Shown here: positions 7,063-13,482 of the stretch, piece by piece
How the letters are laid out: each line of letters opens with the position of its first letter
Numbering within the stretch: position 1 is the stretch's first letter
Assembly: GCA_012513595.1 (NCBI GenBank)
Contig: JAAZBY010000619.1
Coordinates: 1 to 13,624 of the forward strand
Source: Chloroflexota bacterium
Lineage (GTDB): Bacteria > Chloroflexota > Anaerolineae > UBA1429
DNA length: 13,624 nt
Reading direction: 5' to 3'
The notes under the pieces: model-generated
Database searches by the model: none
Told to the model about the DNA's origin: nothing
What the model saw: only the letters and a program-made list of their open reading frames with translations
Position numbers and translations under genes: made by a program

Positions 7063-7614
7063 ATGGAAGGTGCACCGGGATGGGCGGGCCGCATTCTGCT
7101 AGCCGACCTCGACAGGGGTGAGGCGCGCTGCATCCCAACCTCCGACTATGCCGCGCAGGCGCTGGGCGGGCGCAGCCTTGGGGCCGCCCTAGCTTGGGAC
7201 CTCGTGCGGCCGGGCATGGATGCGTTCGATCCGGGCAATCCCCTGATGCTCCTTAGCGGCCCCCTGGCCGGCAGCATGGCGCCCTCGGCGGGGCGCATCA
7301 CGGTCTGCGCTTTGTCTCCCCAGTGTTACCCAAAGCCTTGGTTCTCGCGCTCGAGCATGGGCGGTGACCTGGGGCACCAGCTGAAGGCCGCCGGTTATGA
7401 CGGCGTGGTGGTCATCGGGCGGGCGGCGCGCCCCGTCTACCTGTGCATCACCGCACAGGGCGCGTCGATCGAAGACGCTGAAGGGCTGTGGGGGCTCGGG
7501 ATCATGGCCACCCAGGCGGCACTGCAGGGGCGGCATGGCGCCAAGGCCCAGGTGGCCGCCATCGGCCAGGCCGGAGAGAACCTGTCTCGCATCGCCTCGA
7601 TTGGCGGCAACTAG
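7063..7614 (+). CDS. N-terminal fragment of aldehyde:ferredoxin oxidoreductase-like protein
   Basis: These 183 residues form most of the AOR N-terminal (pterin-cofactor) domain. The start is supported by AGGAGAG (7048-7054) eight bases before the ATG and by GWAGRILLADLDRGE, the usual opening strand of the family. Other family motifs are LGGRSLGAALAWDL, LLSGPLAGSMAPSAGRITV (about 64-82), SSMGGDLGHQLKAAGYDGVV (about 98-117) and IGQAGENL. On its own the fragment lacks the iron-sulfur ligands and would not be active. It ends at the TAG discussed for the whole gene. Confidence 0.8.
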   Translation: MEGAPGWAGRILLADLDRGEARCIPTSDYAAQALGGRSLGAALAWDLVRPGMDAFDPGNPLMLLSGPLAGSMAPSAGRITVCALSPQCYPKPWFSRSSMGGDLGHQLKAAGYDGVVVIGRAARPVYLCITAQGASIEDAEGLWGLGIMATQAALQGRHGAKAQVAAIGQAGENLSRIASIGGN

Positions 7615-7647
7615 GGCTCGGCAGCCGGCCAGGGCGGCTTTGGCGCC

Positions 7648-9036
7648 GTGATGGGATCCAAGAACCTCAAGGCCGTCGTTGCCATCGGCGAGCGGCGCAC
7701 GCCGATGGCCCATCCGGAAGAGTGCCGCGCGTTCCTCCGGGCGATGGCCCAGGAGTACGTTGCCGACCGCGAGAAGCGCTCGCGCCTGCAAGGGCTGTCC
7801 GGCCGACCGCCCGGGCGCCGCGCGCCCTGCGGCCGCGGTTGCCTGTTCCCGTGCGCCACGCGCTACGAGGGCGTCCGCGGCACCGTCCACCCGGACCGCG
7901 ACTATGCCGGCGTGGCCCAGTGTGCCTCCTTCCGCTATGGCGGTTCACGGGACGGCCTCTGGAACCTCGGTTTTGACGCGGGGTTCGAGCTGAACATGCT
8001 GGCCAACGACTGGGGCATCAACCACTGGGACGTGCTCAAGGGGCTCTACGCCTGGCTGGCCATGTGCCAGCGGGACGGCCTCCTCGCCGAGATCGGTGGC
8101 CGCGCCGTGGATCCCGCCGATCCACGCTTCTGGTACGACGTGCTCGCAGCCATCGCCACGCGGAGCGGCCCCCTCGCCGAGGTGGTCGCCGACGGTGGCC
8201 GCCGGGCCATCGCCTGCACCGGGTTGATGCCCGCGGACGCACGCCAGCTGTACACGGGCTGGGGCTACGCCAACCACTGGGACGGCCGCGGCCCACGCGG
8301 CAACACCATCAACTACCCATTCTGGCTGGTCAGCGCGCTGATGTGGATCAGCGACACGCGTGACCCGATGGGCGGCGCGCACGGCTATGCGCAGAACATG
8401 ACCAACGCCAGCCCCTTCACCCAGAAGGTCATCTCCTGGGAGGGGCTGCAGGCCCTGGGCGAGCGTTACTTTGGGGGCCCGGCCGCCATGGACCCCCTCT
8501 CCGACGGGGAGGGTAAGGCCGAGGCAGCCATCTTTAGCCTCAGGCGCTCCGTACTGAAAGACAGCCTGATCGTGTGCGATCGGGTCTTCCCGCGGCTCTT
8601 TACCTCGCTGACGGAGGACGGCATGCCGCGCGTCCTGGGCGTGGCCGGGCCCGACTGCGAGGCGGAGCTGCTCCGCCTGGTCACCGGGTGGGAGCTGACC
8701 ACGGCCGACCTGGACCGCATCGCCGATCGCACGCTGGCGCTCGAGCGGGCCCAGCAGGCCCGCGACCTGGGCCGCACCCGCGAGGATGAGCAACACGTGA
8801 TGGACTTTTTCTGCGCGACGCTCGAGGAAAAGCCCAACCCGCTCCTCGGCGAGCGGCGCAGCGCCGACCCGGCCCTCCTCGAGGACCTCGTCCGGCATTT
8901 CTATGCGTTGCGCGGCTGGGACCCGTTGACGGGGCTCCCCACGAAAGAGACGCTCACAGCGCTCGGCCTGGACGCTACGGTACCCGCCCCCCCGGTGGGC
9001 GAGGGCGCTGGCCCAGCCTGCCCTCCGGCCGGCTGA
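7648..9036 (+). CDS. C-terminal fragment of aldehyde:ferredoxin oxidoreductase-like protein
   Basis: These 462 residues from ATG 7648 (frame open from 7615) contain the rest of the protein, starting at MGSKNLKAVV. Putative [4Fe-4S] ligands are C255, C259 and C263 in PCGRGCLFPC and C505 in SLIVCDRVF, numbered along the full frame. The spacing is C-x3-C-x3-C, whereas the Pyrococcus enzyme has C-x2-C-x3-C. HWDVLKGLYAWLAMCQRDGL and DPMGGAHGYAQN fit the family's C-terminal domain. No convincing ribosome site precedes ATG 7648 or the adjacent GTG 7645, so independent translation is doubtful. The gene converges on the GH39-like gene with a 52-nt gap and no clear hairpin. Confidence 0.78.
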   Translation: MMGSKNLKAVVAIGERRTPMAHPEECRAFLRAMAQEYVADREKRSRLQGLSGRPPGRRAPCGRGCLFPCATRYEGVRGTVHPDRDYAGVAQCASFRYGGSRDGLWNLGFDAGFELNMLANDWGINHWDVLKGLYAWLAMCQRDGLLAEIGGRAVDPADPRFWYDVLAAIATRSGPLAEVVADGGRRAIACTGLMPADARQLYTGWGYANHWDGRGPRGNTINYPFWLVSALMWISDTRDPMGGAHGYAQNMTNASPFTQKVISWEGLQALGERYFGGPAAMDPLSDGEGKAEAAIFSLRRSVLKDSLIVCDRVFPRLFTSLTEDGMPRVLGVAGPDCEAELLRLVTGWELTTADLDRIADRTLALERAQQARDLGRTREDEQHVMDFFCATLEEKPNPLLGERRSADPALLEDLVRHFYALRGWDPLTGLPTKETLTALGLDATVPAPPVGEGAGPACPPAG

Positions 9037-9088
9037 CGACATCGGCTAGGGGCTGGCAGGCAGGTCGCGACCGGTGGCCGCCGGCTCC

Positions 9089-10756
9089 TCATCCCTGCGA
9101 AGAGATCTCCAGGAGCGAGATACCGTGCAGCGGCAACGTGAACTGCAGCGTCACCCGGCCATCGGCCACCGTGAGCGAGCGAGGCGCCTCGACCAGTTCT
9201 AGCCCGGCACGCGTCCGCAGCGCCTGGCGCTGGCTGCCGCTCGGGTACATCGGGCGCCCCTGCCGCACCCACTCGGCGTAGGCGTTCGAGTGCGCCCCGT
9301 CAATCCGATAGTGCCGCAGCATCACCTCGCCGCTAGCGAAGGGCAGGTGCTGCACCTCAACCGTCACGTCGCGCCCACCCGTACGGGCCCAGTCATCATG
9401 GTGATGGTAGATCAGCACCTGAAGGCTCTTCCCACCGGCCAGCGCCGCCAGGCCTGAGACGTCCGCATCCTCCTCGCTCCCCCACGGATCGGCATAGGCG
9501 AGCGGGTCCTTGGCCGCCGAGCTGACCAGGCGCACCTGGCGGTCCCCCAGGCGGGCGTACATGCGCAGCAGGTTCAGGATCGGCTTGTCGATCCCCTGGG
9601 TAGAGAAGGCGCGCGTCCCCTCAAAGCACCTCTCACCGACGAAGAGAAACGCCCAACTCAGGAGGCGCAGATCCCAGGCGCGCTCCAGGGCGAACGCCGT
9701 CAGCTTGTGGAAGGCCGTGGCTACAAAGCTTGGGTAGTACTCGGTGTTGCGAAAGTTCAGGGCGGCGTTGTCCCACGCGCCGCCGGCCGCCCAGCCATCC
9801 GGATCGCACTCGGATACGACGCACTCCAGCCCGGTGAGCCCGTGCTGGGCGATGATCTCGTGGGCGACCTGGGCGCCCTGCAGCATCTTGCGCACCGACG
9901 GGGGCTTTTGCGGGCGATGGAGGGGGTCAGGGCCGTAGCCCCCGCCCTTGAGGTGAAACGTGACAAAGTCCAGCGGCGCCCCCCGTCCGCCGGTGCTGGC
10001 GTTGGTGCCCTTGGTGCAGTGCGCCAGGAAGGCCTCCAGGTACTCGGCGGACCTGCGCCCATAGGCCGGATCAGTGACGGAGGGTCCGCCGACCCTGGCC
10101 TGCGGCAGGGCCGCCTTCACCCCGGCCGCGGTGTGGTCGTACAGGCGCAGGAACTGGTCGACGGTTCCCCGCCAATAGTGGATGTCGGGCTCGTTCCACA
10201 GCTCCCAGTACCAGCTGGCGACCTCGTCCTCACCGTAGCGTTCGACAGCGTGGCGCACCAGGCGATAGACGAGCTCCTGCCACCGGCCATAGTCCTTGGG
10301 CGGGCAAGCCCAGCCGTACTCCCGGTAGGCGCGCAGCCCGCGATCGATGGAGGGATCGTAGCGGGCCGGGTCGGCCAGGTCCTTGGGCATGAAGCCCAGC
10401 TCCACAAACGGTTTGCAGCCGTGGGCGAGGATCGTGTCGAGGATCAGGTCCACGTAGGTCCAGTCGTAGCGTGGGGTTCCGAGTTCGTCCTCGAGGTAGG
10501 CGTTCGTCGAACCCCACTTGTAGGTGCTGTGGCAGTTGCCAGTACACAGGAGGTGGTGCACCCGCACATAGTAGGGCTTTTCCTGGAAGGCATCGAACTC
10601 CGCGAGCAGCTCCTGCCCCTCGGGCGTGTAGGTATAGTTGCACTCGTCATAGCCGATATAGTTCCAGTTATGTGGCAGAGGCCCGAGCCACTCGCCAGCG
10701 TCCACCCGAACCGTGACCGGTGCGTACCCTTCCGCGCCCACTGTCTTCCTCCCCAT
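9089..10756 (-). CDS. glycoside hydrolase family 39-like protein
   Basis: This 555-residue protein resembles GH39 (clan A, beta-xylosidase/alpha-iduronidase family, about 500 residues). The N-terminal part (about 20-400) fits a TIM barrel: DAGEWLGPLPHNWNYIGY, YYVRVHHLL, then acid/base E189 in YWELWNEPD (183-191) and nucleophile E316 in VVSECDPDGW. The 127-residue gap between the two glutamates is close to the 117 of the Thermoanaerobacterium xylosidase. Residues from about 420 look like the accessory beta-sandwich, ending LPLHGISLLEIS. No signal peptide is seen, so the enzyme is probably cytosolic and acts on imported oligosaccharides. Substrate is unknown. The start is uncertain: ATG 10756 has AGGAG 11 bases upstream, while in-frame GTG 10741 has GGGGAGG at better spacing. 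The promoter is at 10818-10846. Confidence 0.82.
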   Translation of the reverse strand: MGRKTVGAEGYAPVTVRVDAGEWLGPLPHNWNYIGYDECNYTYTPEGQELLAEFDAFQEKPYYVRVHHLLCTGNCHSTYKWGSTNAYLEDELGTPRYDWTYVDLILDTILAHGCKPFVELGFMPKDLADPARYDPSIDRGLRAYREYGWACPPKDYGRWQELVYRLVRHAVERYGEDEVASWYWELWNEPDIHYWRGTVDQFLRLYDHTAAGVKAALPQARVGGPSVTDPAYGRRSAEYLEAFLAHCTKGTNASTGGRGAPLDFVTFHLKGGGYGPDPLHRPQKPPSVRKMLQGAQVAHEIIAQHGLTGLECVVSECDPDGWAAGGAWDNAALNFRNTEYYPSFVATAFHKLTAFALERAWDLRLLSWAFLFVGERCFEGTRAFSTQGIDKPILNLLRMYARLGDRQVRLVSSAAKDPLAYADPWGSEEDADVSGLAALAGGKSLQVLIYHHHDDWARTGGRDVTVEVQHLPFASGEVMLRHYRIDGAHSNAYAEWVRQGRPMYPSGSQRQALRTRAGLELVEAPRSLTVADGRVTLQFTLPLHGISLLEISSQG

Positions 10757-10817
10757 CGGTCGCTTCGCTCCTGGTCGCCCTGCGCGCAGTTAGCCCGTTC
10801 CTTATCGGTTTTAGGGG

Positions 10818-10846
10818 ATTATAGACGGCGTTTCCGGCAGCGTCAA
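10818..10846 (-). promoter_or_regulatory. predicted strong sigma70-type promoter of the GH39-like gene
   Basis: On the minus strand TTGACG (10841-10846), 17 bp, perfect TATAAT (10818-10823). This is the best promoter in the window, with 11 of 12 consensus bases. The leader to ATG 10756 is about 60 nt. Confidence 0.75.
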
Positions 10847-10921
10847 GGGTTCTGCCAGCGGCGGTGCGGGGCGCGCGTACCGCTCAGGGGCAGAGCGTGC
10901 CAACTTGCGGGCCATCCTGGC

Positions 10922-10950
10922 TTGCGCTGCGCGCGGTTCTGTGATATCAT
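10922..10950 (+). promoter_or_regulatory. predicted promoter of the tetR-SDR fusion operon
   Basis: TTGCGC (10922-10927), 17 bp, TATCAT (10945-10950). The -10 box ends exactly where the 20-bp palindromic operator begins, so a bound repressor would cover the transcription start. Confidence 0.5.
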
Positions 10951-10970
10951 CATACCGACCGGTCGGTATG
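10951..10970. promoter_or_regulatory. TetR-family operator, perfect 20-bp palindrome
   Basis: CATACCGACCGGTCGGTATG is a perfect inverted repeat 16 nt upstream of the tetR start codon. The core ACCGACCGGTCGGT is a recurrent TetR-family operator type. Position between the -10 box and the ribosome site GGAGGGG (10976-10982) implies autorepression. It is over 100 bp from the GH39 promoter, so control of that gene is less likely. Confidence 0.82.
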
Positions 10971-10986
10971 TTCCCGGAGGGGTGCC

Positions 10987-11622
10987 ATGCAGATCCAGCC
11001 CCGCGCCGTCGAGACGCGCTCTCACCTGCTTCACGCTGCCCTGGCCTGCTTTGGGCGCTACGGATACCACGAGACCAGCGTCGCCCGCATCTGCCAGGAG
11101 GCCGGCGTCAGCAAGGGTGCCTTTTACCACCACTTTGCCTCCAAGCAGAGCCTGTTCACGGAGCTACTCGGCAACTGGCTGCACGCGCTGGAAAGCCAGC
11201 TCCGCGCCATCGACGCCGAGAGCGCCTCGGTGCCCGACGCGCTGCGCCGCATGGCCGCCATCCTCAGCCAGGTCTTTGAGCAAGCCCGCGGGCAGCTGCC
11301 CCTGGTGCTCGACTTTTGGTCGCAGGCCAGGCTGGACCCGGAAATCTGGCGCCAGACCGTGGCGCCCTTTCGCCTCTACCGGGACTACTTTCGCGACCTC
11401 GTGACCCGTGGCATCGCCCAGGGGGCGCTGCGGCCCGTCGATGCGGACGTCCTGGCCCAGACCCTGGTGTCCGTTGCGGTGGGCCACATCCTGCAGGGCC
11501 TTCTGGATCCCGACGCGGACGACTGGGCGCGCGTCGCGGAAGAGTCGATACGTTTGCTCGTCACCGGTTTGGAGTATCCCTCCGCCGGGGCCCAGGGCAT
11601 ACAGCGTGAGGTGAACGCATGA
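10987..11622 (+). CDS. TetR/AcrR family transcriptional regulator
   Basis: This 211-residue DNA-binding repressor has an N-terminal TetR helix-turn-helix (about residues 9-56): TRSHLLHAALACFGRYGYHE, then the HTH with ICQEAGVSKGAFYHHFASK. The C-terminal ligand and dimerisation domain (about 60-205) is alpha-helical and does not reveal the effector. ATG 10987 follows GGAGGGG (10976-10982) at four bases. The gene lies directly downstream of a perfect palindromic operator, so it probably represses itself and the fusion gene behind it. Its stop overlaps the next start as ATGA (11619-11622), indicating translational coupling. A ligand related to the oxidoreductase's substrate, perhaps a lipid, terpenoid or sugar, is a guess from context. 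Confidence 0.93.
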   Translation: MQIQPRAVETRSHLLHAALACFGRYGYHETSVARICQEAGVSKGAFYHHFASKQSLFTELLGNWLHALESQLRAIDAESASVPDALRRMAAILSQVFEQARGQLPLVLDFWSQARLDPEIWRQTVAPFRLYRDYFRDLVTRGIAQGALRPVDADVLAQTLVSVAVGHILQGLLDPDADDWARVAEESIRLLVTGLEYPSAGAQGIQREVNA

Positions 11623-13403
11623 GAGTGCTCTTGACAGGGGCCTTTGGCAACGTGGGGTCGAGCGCCCGCGCGGAGCTGCTCCGCCGCGGCCACCAGCTGA
11701 CCTGTTTCGACGTGCGCACGCCCGCCAACGCCCGGGCCGCCCGCCGCCTGCCCAAGGATGTGCGCGTCGTATGGGGGGACATCCGCCGCCCCGCAGACGT
11801 CGCCGAGGTGGTGGCCGCGCAGGACGTGGTCATCCACCTCGCCTTTGTGATCCCCAAGCTTTCGGCCACCGGCACCGGTTCCGAGGACCGGCCCGACTGG
11901 TCGCGCTCGATCAACGTCGATGGCACGCGCAACCTCATCGAGGCGATGAGCGCGCTGCCGCACCCTCCGCGGCTGATCTTTGCGTCCTCGTTGCACATCT
12001 ACGGCCCGACCCAGGACCAGGAGCCGCCGCGCGTCGTCGGTGACCCGCTGAACCCGACCGAGCACTACTCCCGCCACAAGGTCGCCTGCGAGGAGCTCGT
12101 GCGCGGCTCGGGGCTCGAATGGTCGATCCTGCGGTTCGCGGCCGCCATGCCGATCGCGCTCCAGCCCGACGCGGGAATGTTCGACGTTCCCCTGGCCAAT
12201 CGGATGGAGTTTGTCCACACCCATGACGTCGGCCTGGCCCTGGCCAACGCTGTGGAGAGCGAGGAGATCTGGGGGCGCACCCTGCACATCGGCGGGGGGC
12301 CTCGCTGCCAGCTCTACTTCCGCGAGATTGCCGAGAAGGCCCTGACGGGCATGGGCGTGGGGATGCTGCCAGACGAGGCCTTTGCCGCCAAGCAGTTCTG
12401 CACCGACTGGCTGGATACCCGCGAGAGCCAGGCCCTGTTGAACTACCAGGTGCACACCTACGACGACTTTGTGGCCGACATGCGTGCCCGGCTTGGCTGG
12501 CGGCGGCATCTGGTGCGCCTCTTCCGCCCGTGGGTGCGCGCCTGGTTACTCGGCAAGTCGCCCTACTACCTGCCCGCCCTGCAGGCCAAGGAGTGGGAGG
12601 GGCGCGTCGCGGTGGTAACGGGGGCTTCTGCCGGGATCGGGGCGGCCACCGCCAGGGCCCTAGCGGCCCGCAAGATGCGGCTGGTGCTCGTCGCCAGGCG
12701 GGAAGACCGCCTCGAGGCGCTGGCAGAGGAGATCCGCGCCTCGGGCGGGCAGGCGCTCGTGGTGCCCGCCGACCTGACTGATGAGGAGCAGTGCCGGCGC
12801 GTCATTGAGACGACGCTGACGACCTACGGGGCGATCGACGTCTTGGTGAACGGCGCGGGGCTGGGGTGGTACGGGCGCGGCAGCGAGATGCCCTGGAGCG
12901 TAGCCCGCGAGATGATGCGCGTGAACGTCGAGGCGATGGTCCGGCTGACGCTGCTGGCCCTGCCGCGCATGTGCGCCCGGGGCGCGGGGCACATTGTGAA
13001 CATCGGGTCGGTGGTGGGCAGCCTGCCCTCGCAGGGCGTGGCCGTGTACAGCGCCTCTAAGGCTTTTGCGGGGGCCTTCAGTACCGCCCTCCACCGCGAG
13101 ACGGCCGGCAGCGGGGTACACGTCAGCGTGTTGGACCCCGGGCCGGTGCTGGACACCGAGTTCTACGCCCTGGCCGACGTTCGCCCTGCCGCACGAAGGA
13201 TGCCAGGCCGACGCTTCGCCATCAGCCCTGAGGTGGTCGCCGAGCGCGTCTGGGGCCTGCTGGCCCGCCCGCGCCGCGTGGCCTATGTCCCCCGCGTGTT
13301 GGCCGTCGTGCCCTGGATCGAGCTGTTCTGCGGCTGGATCATGGACCGGATCGGCCCGCTCCTGCTCAAGCGCGATCGCTCCTCCGGCCAGGCGACCGCC
13401 TGA
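11619..13403 (+). CDS. fusion of NAD-dependent epimerase/dehydratase-type SDR and classical SDR oxidoreductase
   Basis: This 594-residue protein has two complete Rossmann domains. Residues 1 to about 300 form an extended (epimerase-like) SDR: TGAFGNVG (G7, G10, G13), acidic D31 at the end of the second strand, SSLHIYG (123-129) and YSRHK (Y150, K154). Residues 325-594 form a classical SDR: TGASAGIG (334-341), R360 after the second strand (suggesting NADP), NGAG (411-414), catalytic S464, Y477 and K481 (YSASK), and DPGPV. The linker (about 290-326), WRRHLVRLFRPWVRAWLLG, is basic and amphipathic, and the C-terminus (WIELFCGWIMDRIGPLLL) is hydrophobic, hinting at membrane association. Both active sites look intact, so two consecutive redox or epimerisation steps on one substrate are plausible; the substrate is unknown. 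It is translationally coupled to tetR. Confidence 0.9.
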   Translation: MRVLLTGAFGNVGSSARAELLRRGHQLTCFDVRTPANARAARRLPKDVRVVWGDIRRPADVAEVVAAQDVVIHLAFVIPKLSATGTGSEDRPDWSRSINVDGTRNLIEAMSALPHPPRLIFASSLHIYGPTQDQEPPRVVGDPLNPTEHYSRHKVACEELVRGSGLEWSILRFAAAMPIALQPDAGMFDVPLANRMEFVHTHDVGLALANAVESEEIWGRTLHIGGGPRCQLYFREIAEKALTGMGVGMLPDEAFAAKQFCTDWLDTRESQALLNYQVHTYDDFVADMRARLGWRRHLVRLFRPWVRAWLLGKSPYYLPALQAKEWEGRVAVVTGASAGIGAATARALAARKMRLVLVARREDRLEALAEEIRASGGQALVVPADLTDEEQCRRVIETTLTTYGAIDVLVNGAGLGWYGRGSEMPWSVAREMMRVNVEAMVRLTLLALPRMCARGAGHIVNIGSVVGSLPSQGVAVYSASKAFAGAFSTALHRETAGSGVHVSVLDPGPVLDTEFYALADVRPAARRMPGRRFAISPEVVAERVWGLLARPRRVAYVPRVLAVVPWIELFCGWIMDRIGPLLLKRDRSSGQATA

Positions 13404-13429
13404 GAGGTCCGGCGCGGCAGCGCTCAGCA

Positions 13430-13472
13430 CACGGGGCGCGCCGGGGAGCAGTTACTCCCGGCGCGCCCCGTG
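13430..13472. terminator. bidirectional hairpin after the SDR fusion gene
   Basis: A perfect 16-bp stem (13430-13445 with 13457-13472), extendable by one G-T pair, closes an 11-nt loop. It begins 26 nt after the fusion stop and ends 10 nt from the opposing gene's stop. GC-rich, no T-tract. Confidence 0.72.
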
Positions 13473-13482
13473 CCCTGCCCGC

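Larger units (their letters stand above)
7063..9036 (+). pseudogene. aldehyde:ferredoxin oxidoreductase-like gene interrupted by an in-frame TAG
   Basis: The whole frame is 657 codons from ATG 7063 to the TGA at 9034-9036, with one internal stop: TAG at codon 184 (7612-7614). Upstream and downstream pieces are in the same frame, without a base gained or lost, and together cover a complete AOR-family protein (usual length about 600-650). The stop falls in a conserved stretch, between IGQAGENLSRIASIGGN and GSAAGQGGFGAVMGSKNLKA. A single-base change from TGG, CAG, AAG, GAG or similar would explain it. Codon use and GC-rich third positions are undisturbed on both sides, so the lesion is recent, a sequencing error, or a codon that is read through. 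The intact gene would encode a tungsten/molybdenum-pterin enzyme oxidising aldehydes to acids with ferredoxin as acceptor. Confidence 0.8.

Noticed and set aside
7612..7614. Pyrrolysine codon in the oxidoreductase
   Set aside because: No pyl genes are visible and the family is not known to use pyrrolysine; kept only as a low-probability alternative.
9016..9061. Terminator from GCCTGCC (9016-9022) and GGCAGGC (9055-9061)
   Set aside because: Only 7 bp with a 32-nt loop partly inside the coding region; too weak compared with the other hairpins.
10757..10970. TetR operator controlling the divergent GH39 gene
   Set aside because: The palindrome is over 100 bp from the GH39 -35 box and does not overlap that promoter; it fits the tetR promoter exactly.
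9707..11404. 565-codon plus-strand frame through the GH39 and tetR regions
   Set aside because: It is antisense to GH39 and out of frame with tetR, with Arg/Ala-rich low-complexity translation typical of GC-rich shadow frames.
11385..12509. 374-codon minus-strand frame
   Set aside because: It is antisense to two well-supported genes, has no ribosome site or recognisable family, and is explained by GC skew.
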